This document shows, piece after piece, positions 1 to 4,211 of a stretch of DNA of 5,327 nucleotides. The DNA is from Bacillota bacterium. Its GTDB lineage: Bacteria > Bacillota > Sulfobacillia > JAJZYS01 > JAJYTV01. The notes beneath the pieces were generated by a model. It ran no database searches and was not told where the DNA came from. It saw only the letters and a list, made by a program, of their open reading frames with translations. Numbering within the stretch: the stretch's first letter is position 1; the number at the start of each line of letters is the position of its first letter. The DNA lies in assembly GCA_021810725.1 (NCBI GenBank), contig JAJZIE010000181.1, positions 1-5,327 on the forward strand. Direction: 5' to 3'. The position numbers were made by a program, and so were the translations under genes.

Positions 1-258
1 GAGATCGAGGCTCCAGGCTACCGGATTCCGCACGGCTCGGTCCTGCTCGAGGTGGAGGGGACCGGTTACGAGTCCCGCCACCACCATGCGCAAGGCGGCG
101 GTGGCAAGTGGAGCGCCGCATTCGTCATCTGGCCGGCCCTGCCCGACGATCTTCGGGAGGTGACGTTCATCCTGCGCCAGGGCGTGGCCATGGAACCGCC
201 GGTGGAGACGCCGCTCGAGATCGGCGCCCCCCTCGTGTTCGGGCCCGCTCAGAAGTAG
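1..258 (+). CDS. C-terminal fragment of an unidentified protein
   Basis: Frame 1 is open from the first base to a TAG stop at 256-258, giving 85 codons; the gene begins outside the window. The GTG at 52 is in frame, but no good ribosome binding site precedes it and the coding character continues upstream, so I read this as a truncated gene and not a 68-residue one. The segment alternates hydrophobic and polar residues (for example SVLLEVEG, AAFVIWPALP, EVTFILRQG), suggesting a beta-strand-rich domain ending in a proline-rich stretch. A His-His-His followed by a Gly-rich run (GGGG) lies near the middle. There is no membrane segment or cysteine in the visible part. I do not recognise the family. 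It converges on the minus-strand lipoprotein gene across an 85-bp gap. Confidence 0.6.
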   Translation, partial: EIEAPGYRIPHGSVLLEVEGTGYESRHHHAQGGGGKWSAAFVIWPALPDDLREVTFILRQGVAMEPPVETPLEIGAPLVFGPAQK

Positions 259-270
259 AGGTTCAGGGTC

Positions 271-288
271 TTCCACCGCATGGTGGGA
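271..288. terminator. Possible weak hairpin between convergent genes
   Basis: The sequence TCCACC-GCAT-GGTGGGA can fold into a stem of five perfect pairs (CCACC/GGTGG), extended by a G-T wobble and a T-A pair, around a four-base loop. It sits 12 bases after the plus-strand stop at 258 and about 55 bases beyond the minus-strand stop at 344, where a terminator serving one or both converging genes would be expected. No T-tract follows on either strand, so it is not a classical intrinsic terminator. The stem could be chance in GC-rich DNA. Confidence 0.25.
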
Positions 289-343
289 CAGCACGAGCAG
301 CGGGCCGCGAAGCGCCGCCGCACGGATCGTTCGTGGCCTGGGT

Positions 344-991
344 TCAGCGAACGAGAGGCCGCATGCTGGTCGCGAACTTCTCCAGCGTCGCCACCGACAC
401 CCCGCGCCCCGTGAGGTAGACGAGCACCTGCCTATGGTAGGTACGGCCGACGCCCCGATAGGTCGTCTTGCCGCCCAGGTACCAGACGAGGTGGAAGTTG
501 CCCGAAGGGCCCTGTGCGAAGTGGATTTGCCCCACGCCGACGGAGAACTTGCCGAGCTTGGTCAGCCTGAGGTGCTTGGCGGCCGTCAGGAAGCGGATCG
601 CGCCAAGCAGCGAGGTCTGCACCGTCGGCAGCTCGCTCACGCCCACGACGCCGGGCAGCATCGCGCCGGTCTTGAGGTCGGACGAGAGCTTCTGGGGCGC
701 GCAGGTCAGCCCGAACTGCCAGAACGGCAGTTCCTGCTGGGACGGCGGAGTCAGGGGTCCGATCTGCACACGCGCCGCGGGCTCATAGCCGCCCGCGCAA
801 CGGTAGTGCGGCATGTCGGGCGCGAGCAGGCCGAGCGACGCGGGGATGGACGTCATGCGCTTCGGCGCCGAGTCGTTGCGTTCGAGAAAGACCGCTACGG
901 AGGGCCTGGCGGAGGCGCTCGACGCGGTGGTCGCGCAGCCAGCCAGGAGAACCGGCGCCAACGCACCCAGCAGCACAGCGGAAGCTTTCAA
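344..991 (-). CDS. Predicted lipoprotein of unknown function
   Basis: This is a 215-residue protein read from a TTG start at 991, ending in TGA at 346-344. An in-frame ATG at 1051 would give 235 residues. I prefer TTG because GGAGGG lies five bases upstream of it, and because the start then directly precedes a compact lipoprotein signal: Lys2, a hydrophobic core of about 13 residues, and the lipobox Leu16-Ala17-Gly18-Cys19. From the ATG the signal would sit behind about 20 charged residues. Ala20 follows the lipidated cysteine, which in a Gram-negative cell would favour outer-membrane sorting. Cys65 and Cys97 could form a disulfide. The C-terminal third is rich in aromatic and beta-like segments and ends VYLTGRGVSVATLEKFATSM. 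This loosely recalls the end of DUF4367-type extracytoplasmic domains, where a short strand is followed by an 'LS-EEL-KIAES' helix; that is an inference at low confidence. It lies 46 bp downstream of the membrane-anchored gene on the same strand, with no terminator between, so co-transcription is likely. Confidence 0.75.
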   Translation of the reverse strand: MKASAVLLGALAPVLLAGCATTASSASARPSVAVFLERNDSAPKRMTSIPASLGLLAPDMPHYRCAGGYEPAARVQIGPLTPPSQQELPFWQFGLTCAPQKLSSDLKTGAMLPGVVGVSELPTVQTSLLGAIRFLTAAKHLRLTKLGKFSVGVGQIHFAQGPSGNFHLVWYLGGKTTYRGVGRTYHRQVLVYLTGRGVSVATLEKFATSMRPLVR

Positions 992-1003
992 GTCGTCCCT
1001 CCG
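992..1003 (-). promoter_or_regulatory. Ribosome binding site deciding the TTG start
   Basis: Read on the minus strand, the bases before the TTG at 991 are GGAGGG followed by ACGAC, a near-perfect Shine-Dalgarno sequence at a five-base spacing. The competing ATG at 1051 overlaps the end of the upstream gene and would put about 20 charged residues in front of the signal peptide. The site therefore decides the start in favour of TTG. Confidence 0.65.
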
Positions 1004-1037
1004 TTCTCGATCCGGCGCTTCTCCGGGACCGCGGGCC

Positions 1038-1907
1038 TCACCCATGTCCACGCACGAACCGCCACCAGTTGAACGCGGTCGGCGTCATCCCGGTGTCGGA
1101 CCAGAAAGAGGTCACGGCGACGGTGGTCGTCTGCCCCCGCGAACGCACCTGTACGATAGGCTCGAACATGTAGGCCACGGGTCCCTGGGGCGGTCTACCG
1201 GCCAGGACGAGCGCCTCGGGCCCTTTCGGCCGGTCGCAGGCACCGGGCGTCATGGCGCGCAGTACGGCCGCGAGATGTTGCGGGGTGCCCTGCGTTGCCG
1301 CCGTCGCGTTGGCCACGGAGAGGCAGCGCGGGCTTTGCCAGGGGCCTGCCACCGGGTTCGCGGCGGCCACCGCCAGGACGTCCTGAGGCACTCTGGTCAG
1401 GATCACGGCGAGGGGCGAGGCCTGGCCAGGAGCATTTGAAGCGACAAGGGGCGCGAACCCGGGCATCGTCTGCACCGTCTGCGCGGGCATGGCCCAAAGG
1501 TCTTTCATGGCACGGAAGGTGGTTCTGTAGCCTGACCAGACGAGGCCGATGCTGGCGATGTTCCCGGGCTCCAGGGCCGGCGCGATGCCGTCGACGCGCA
1601 GGCTGACCGCCACGGCCCGCGGCGCGAAGAACGATACGGGCGCGGCTTGCGCGGGGGCCGAGACCTGCCCGCCAGGCAGGGCCAGGATGACGGTCGCGGG
1701 CGGTGGCGTGGTGTCCCAGGGCCATGCTCGCACCCAGAAAACCAGCACGTCCGGCGGTTCCATCGTGATGACTCCGCGGGTGTCGGGAAGGTAGTAGCCC
1801 GGCCTGGCGCGCGCCGGGAGCCACCAGGCGAGCAGCGCCAGGGCGGCGGCCGCGAGCAGTGCTGGCACGGTCCAAGCGAGGGCGCGCAAGAACTTTCCTG
1901 TGGCCAT
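1038..1907 (-). CDS. Exported protein with one N-terminal membrane anchor, unknown function
   Basis: This is a 289-residue protein starting at ATG 1907, with GGAGGTG eight bases upstream. Lys5 and Arg8 precede one hydrophobic stretch at about residues 9-30, rich in Ala, Leu and Trp. An Arg-containing segment (PARARPG) follows, and no further membrane segment is seen. This is the pattern of an uncleaved signal anchor or signal peptide, with the bulk of the protein outside the cytoplasm. The exported part alternates short hydrophobic strands with proline-rich turns (for example DVLVFWVRAW at residues 53-62 and ATVILALPGG at 71-80), suggesting a beta-sandwich-like fold. Only two cysteines are present, Cys195 and Cys224, which could pair outside the cytoplasm. 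The protein ends in an aromatic and basic tail (NWWRFVRGHG). I recognise no catalytic motif or family. It is the first gene of a two-gene unit with the lipoprotein and is divergent from the acyl-CoA ligase. The two exported products may act at the same cell-envelope site, but that is only inferred from linkage. Confidence 0.75.
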   Translation of the reverse strand: MATGKFLRALAWTVPALLAAAALALLAWWLPARARPGYYLPDTRGVITMEPPDVLVFWVRAWPWDTTPPPATVILALPGGQVSAPAQAAPVSFFAPRAVAVSLRVDGIAPALEPGNIASIGLVWSGYRTTFRAMKDLWAMPAQTVQTMPGFAPLVASNAPGQASPLAVILTRVPQDVLAVAAANPVAGPWQSPRCLSVANATAATQGTPQHLAAVLRAMTPGACDRPKGPEALVLAGRPPQGPVAYMFEPIVQVRSRGQTTTVAVTSFWSDTGMTPTAFNWWRFVRGHG

Positions 1908-1914
1908 GCCGGCG

Positions 1915-1948
1915 ACACCTCCGACTAGAATACTATTTCTGGAGGTGT
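1915..1948. repeat. Perfect 8-bp inverted repeat framing the promoter island
   Basis: ACACCTCC at 1915-1922 and GGAGGTGT at 1941-1948 are exact inverted copies separated by an 18-bp AT-rich spacer. The first arm contains the ribosome binding site of the minus-strand membrane-anchored gene. The second arm is complementary to it. The dyad could be a protein-binding site around the -10 region. Alternatively, in a transcript starting further upstream, it could form a hairpin that hides the ribosome binding site. The arms are visible in the sequence; either role is inference. Confidence 0.45.
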
Positions 1949-1958
1949 GGGAAGTCTA
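1930..1958 (-). promoter_or_regulatory. Candidate sigma70-like promoter of the minus-strand pair
   Basis: Read on the minus strand, TAGACT (1958-1953) and TAGTAT (1935-1930) are separated by exactly 17 bases. Each matches four of six consensus bases (TTGACA and TATAAT). They lie in the only clearly AT-rich patch of the divergent intergenic region. Initiation would fall near 1923, giving a very short leader that begins just before the ribosome binding site at 1922-1916. On the plus strand the same patch offers TAGAAT (1926-1931, five of six matches), but without a -35 partner at a usual distance. The island might serve both directions, though plus-strand use is less supported. Confidence 0.4.
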
Positions 1959-2013
1959 CGGAATCCCTTGGGGAGAAGGGACGCAGGATCCCGCACGGTC
2001 TTGGCGAACCCCG

Positions 2014-2029
2014 TACCAACCGGTCGGTC
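2014..2029. promoter_or_regulatory. Candidate TetR-type operator upstream of acyl-CoA ligase
   Basis: ACCAACCGGTCGGT (2015-2028) is a 14-bp palindrome with a single mismatched pair, centred on ACCGGT. Its centre lies about 73 bp before the ligase ATG. The stretch TACCAACCGGTCGG (2014-2027) matches 13 of 14 bases of the site ahead of the acyl-CoA dehydrogenase at 4157-4170. Palindromes of this size and composition are typical of TetR-family repressors, which commonly control fatty-acid degradation genes. The repressor is not encoded in the window, so the family assignment is inferred. A weak -35-like TTGGCG lies just upstream at 2001-2006, but no convincing -10 was found. Confidence 0.5.
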
Positions 2030-2080
2030 TGGCGTCCTGCGGCTGTCCGGTGCCGCGGGCGGGGCCGGCCTCTCGCGCGG

Positions 2081-2094
2081 GGGAGGACGACGGG
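2081..2094 (+). promoter_or_regulatory. Ribosome binding site deciding the ligase start
   Basis: GGGAGGA at 2081-2087 is followed by seven bases and ATG at 2095. The same frame stays open back to an ATG at 1900, but that start would overlap the first codons of the divergent gene. It would also translate the promoter island and the palindrome, and would add 65 residues without family character ahead of the normal N-terminus. Confidence 0.75.
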
Positions 2095-3669
2095 ATGAAG
2101 GTGCCACTGAACGTGCGGCGGTTCCTCGATCATGCGGCCAGCATCTACGGCGACAAGATCGGCGTCATCGACCAGGACGGCCAGTGGACCTACCGGGAGT
2201 TCAAGGAGCGCGCCTGGCGGCTGACGAACGCCCTCAAGTCGATGGGCGTCGGGGCGGGCGACCGGGTCGCGGTGCTCGGCTACAACAACCACCCTCTGCT
2301 CGAGGCCTACTACGGCGTCGTGCAGTTCGGCGCGGTGCTCGTGCCGCTCAACATCCGGCTGACGCTCGAGGAGATCGTCTACATCGCCTCGGACTGCCAG
2401 CCGAAGGTGCTCCTCTTCGACTCCGACTTCGAGGCCTGGGCCGTCGCGCTGCGCGGCCGCCTGCCCGATCTCTCGCTCGTCGAGATCCGTATCGAGGGTA
2501 GCCACGACGGCTACCAGGGCTATGAGGAGCTTTTGGCGCAGGCGTCGCCGGAGCCGCTTGCGGACATGGTGGACGAGGACAGCGTGGCGGAGATCTTCTA
2601 CACCTCCGGCAGCACCGCCCGGCCGAAGGGCGTCGCCCTGACGCAGCGCAGCCTCTACCTGCACGCTCTGCAGTGCGGCTTCGGCATGGGCATCGACGAC
2701 ACGATGGTGCTGCTGCACACGATCCCGCTCTTCCACGTCAACGGCTGGGGGACGCCGCACTACGTCACGGCCCTTGGCGGCACCCACGTCATGCTGCGCC
2801 GCTTCATCCCCGCGACGGTGCTGGAGCTCGTCGAGCGCTACCGCGTCACCAACGCCGCCTTCGTCCCGACGATGGTCGGCATGCTGCTTTCGGAACCCAC
2901 CCGCGGGACGCGGGACCTCTCGAGCCTCAGGCAGATGAACGTCGGCGGCGCGCCGTCGCCCTCGAGCTTCGTCGCGGCGAGCATGGAGGCGCTGGGCGGG
3001 GAGTATCTCGGCGGCTACGGCCTTTCGGAGAGCTCGCCCGTCGTCTCGGTCTCGCGCCTCAAGTCCGGCCTGCGCGAGGCGCCGCGGGAACTGCAGGATC
3101 GCCTCAGGGGCTTCGCGGGCCTGCCCATGGTGGGGGTGGAGGTGCGGCTCGAGGGACCCCTCGGCGAGGAACTGCCCTGGGACGGGGAATCGGTCGGAGA
3201 GCTTCTGGTGCGGGCGGACAGCGTGATGCAGGGCTACTGGAACCTGCCCGAGGAGACCGAGGCCGCCCTGCGCGGCGGCTGGCTCCACACCGGGGACATG
3301 GCCTTCATCCACCCCGAGGGCTACATCAAGATCGTCGACCGCAAGAAGGACATCATCATCTCCGGCGGCGAGAACATCAGTTCCGCCGAGATCGAGGACG
3401 TGCTCTACGGCCACCCGGCGGTGCGCGAGTGCGCGGTGGTGGGGCGACCGGACGAGAAGTGGGGCGAGGTCGTGCACGCCGCCGTCTCCCTGAAGCCGGG
3501 CCTGGCGGCGACGCCGGAGGAGATCCTCGCCTACGTGCGCGGCCGGGTGGCATCCTTCAAGGCGCCGCGGACGATCGAGATCTGGGATGACCTGCCGAAG
3601 ACCGGCACGGGCAAGGTGCTCAAAGCGGCCATCCGCGGCCGCCTGCGCCGGGATGCCGAGGAGCGTTAG
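2095..3669 (+). CDS. AMP-forming fatty-acyl-CoA ligase (ANL superfamily)
   Basis: This 524-residue enzyme is expected to activate a fatty or related carboxylic acid with ATP and CoA, giving acyl-CoA, AMP and diphosphate by way of an acyl-adenylate. The length is normal for the family. Motifs appear in the expected order: the phosphate-binding loop YTSGSTARPKG at residues 169-179; IPLFHVNGWG in the acyl-pocket region; GYGLSE at 307-312; HTGD ending at Asp401, which binds the ribose; DRKKDIIISGGEN at 415-427, with Arg416 and the hinge Lys417; and PKTGTGK with the catalytic lysine at Lys507. The FHVNGWG segment resembles medium-chain AlkK- and DmdB-like ligases more than E. coli FadD, so a short- or medium-chain substrate is plausible but not proven. 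Oddities are Ala175, where the loop usually has glycine, and Ser311 in place of the common Thr before Glu312. A candidate operator lies upstream, and the same site recurs before the acyl-CoA dehydrogenase, supporting a role in acyl-CoA catabolism. It may be co-transcribed with the next gene, 77 bp downstream. Confidence 0.93.
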   Translation: MKVPLNVRRFLDHAASIYGDKIGVIDQDGQWTYREFKERAWRLTNALKSMGVGAGDRVAVLGYNNHPLLEAYYGVVQFGAVLVPLNIRLTLEEIVYIASDCQPKVLLFDSDFEAWAVALRGRLPDLSLVEIRIEGSHDGYQGYEELLAQASPEPLADMVDEDSVAEIFYTSGSTARPKGVALTQRSLYLHALQCGFGMGIDDTMVLLHTIPLFHVNGWGTPHYVTALGGTHVMLRRFIPATVLELVERYRVTNAAFVPTMVGMLLSEPTRGTRDLSSLRQMNVGGAPSPSSFVAASMEALGGEYLGGYGLSESSPVVSVSRLKSGLREAPRELQDRLRGFAGLPMVGVEVRLEGPLGEELPWDGESVGELLVRADSVMQGYWNLPEETEAALRGGWLHTGDMAFIHPEGYIKIVDRKKDIIISGGENISSAEIEDVLYGHPAVRECAVVGRPDEKWGEVVHAAVSLKPGLAATPEEILAYVRGRVASFKAPRTIEIWDDLPKTGTGKVLKAAIRGRLRRDAEER

Positions 3670-3746
3670 CCCGCAGCCTTTTCTACCATGGCGGCAGGAT
3701 CCGGGCCGCACGCTCGCGAAGGCCTCGGCAGCAGTGCAGAAGCGGG

Positions 3747-4115
3747 GTGGCCCTTTTGCCTTCGGACGATGACGAGATCCTCTCGCCGGACGACGAGATC
3801 TCGTGGCTCGCGCTGACGGCCGGTACCAAGGTGGTCACGAGCGACGGCAGGCACGTCGGCCACGTGACGCACGTGCTCGGGGACCTCTCCGAGGACGTGT
3901 TCGACGGCATCGGCGTAAGCCATGGCCTGCTCGGACAGGTGATGGTGCCGAGGCGCGCGATCGCGCGGATCACGCGCGCCGCCGTGTATCTTTCCGTCGC
4001 GGAGGCGGAATTTGGCCAGGTCGCGAAGGCCTACGCCGAGGAGCGCATCTACGACGCCAGGGAAGGCAGGCGCAAGGCGCGCTGGAGCCGCGAGGAGGAC
4101 GACGAGCGGTTCTGA
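3747..4115 (+). CDS. Small PRC-barrel-like protein
   Basis: This protein has up to 122 residues and ends in TGA at 4113-4115. The start is uncertain: GTG at 3747 or the in-frame TTG at 3756, each with only a weak G-rich ribosome binding site (AGAAGCGG or CGGGGTGG). The core at about residues 26-84 has the PRC-barrel pattern: GTKVVTSDGRHVGHV, then a hydrophobic strand with an acidic turn, then DGIGVSHGLLGQVMVPRRAI and a closing VYLSV strand. This pattern is shared with the DUF2171 group. An acidic N-terminal tail (SDDDEILSPDDE) and a highly charged C-terminal tail flank the barrel. There is no signal peptide or membrane segment, so it is probably cytoplasmic. PRC-barrel proteins are small beta-barrel modules that mediate protein or RNA contacts, as in RimM and photosynthetic reaction-centre subunit H; no enzymatic role is expected. 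It lies between two acyl-CoA genes and is followed directly by a terminator, so it probably closes the ligase transcription unit. A functional link to fatty-acid metabolism is not shown by the sequence. Confidence 0.75.
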   Translation: MALLPSDDDEILSPDDEISWLALTAGTKVVTSDGRHVGHVTHVLGDLSEDVFDGIGVSHGLLGQVMVPRRAIARITRAAVYLSVAEAEFGQVAKAYAEERIYDAREGRRKARWSREEDDERF

Positions 4116-4123
4116 CGCTTCGG

Positions 4124-4152
4124 CGGACGCCCTGGCGTCCGTCCTTCCGTTT
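4124..4152 (+). terminator. Intrinsic-type terminator after the PRC-barrel gene
   Basis: CGGACGCC (4124-4131) and GGCGTCCG (4134-4141) form a perfect eight-pair GC-rich stem around a CT loop; in practice this is seven pairs with a four-base loop. The pyrimidine-rich tail TCCTTCCGTTT follows. The stem begins eight bases after the TGA stop. The tail is not a pure T-run, so termination may be partial. The position suggests that the ligase/PRC-barrel unit ends here and the dehydrogenase uses its own promoter. Confidence 0.6.
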
Positions 4153-4153
4153 G

Positions 4154-4175
4154 GCATACCGACCGGTCGGCTTGC
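4154..4175. promoter_or_regulatory. Candidate TetR-type operator upstream of acyl-CoA dehydrogenase
   Basis: CCGACCGGTCGG at 4159-4170 is a perfect 12-bp palindrome. After two mismatched pairs, the symmetry resumes as GCA/TGC at 4154-4156 and 4173-4175, giving a 22-bp imperfect dyad. Its centre is about 47 bp before the dehydrogenase ATG. The stretch 4157-4170 matches 13 of 14 bases of the site ahead of the ligase. A -35-like TTGGCA at 4151-4156 abuts it, so bound protein would be well placed to block transcription, although no clear -10 follows. Control by a TetR-family regulator of acyl-CoA catabolism is inferred. Confidence 0.55.
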
Positions 4176-4195
4176 TCCCGTGATCCGAGCGCGAC

Positions 4196-4211
4196 GAGGA
4201 GGGCCCAAGGG
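4196..4211 (+). promoter_or_regulatory. Ribosome binding site of acyl-CoA dehydrogenase
   Basis: GAGGAGGG at 4196-4203 lies eight bases before ATG 4212. It fixes the start at the residue where acyl-CoA dehydrogenase N-terminal homology begins (MDFHLSPEEKLILETVRTF). Confidence 0.7.

Noticed and set aside
434..1439. Plus-strand open frames at 434-1072 and 813-1439
   Set aside because: They lie antisense to the lipoprotein and anchored-protein genes, which have export signals and ribosome binding sites. The plus-strand translations are Arg/Gly-rich without motifs.
1900..2094. 65-residue N-terminal extension of the acyl-CoA ligase from ATG 1900
   Set aside because: It overlaps the first codons of the divergent gene and crosses the promoter island and the palindrome. 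It lacks family homology, whereas ATG 2095 has a strong ribosome binding site and a normal N-terminus.
1933..3711. 592-codon open frame on the minus strand opposite the acyl-CoA ligase
   Set aside because: Its translation is rich in Arg, His, Ala and Asp with no motif. It is exactly antisense to a gene with complete ligase motifs, so it is a GC-composition shadow.
3670..3746. Promoter or small gene between ligase and PRC-barrel gene
   Set aside because: I see no paired -35/-10 boxes, stable hairpin or credible short coding frame in these 77 bases.
4152..4175. Possible sigma54 promoter (TTGGCA ... TTGC) ahead of the dehydrogenase
   Set aside because: The GG and GC elements are 21 bases apart, where sigma54 promoters need about 12. 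The symmetry is better explained by the palindrome.
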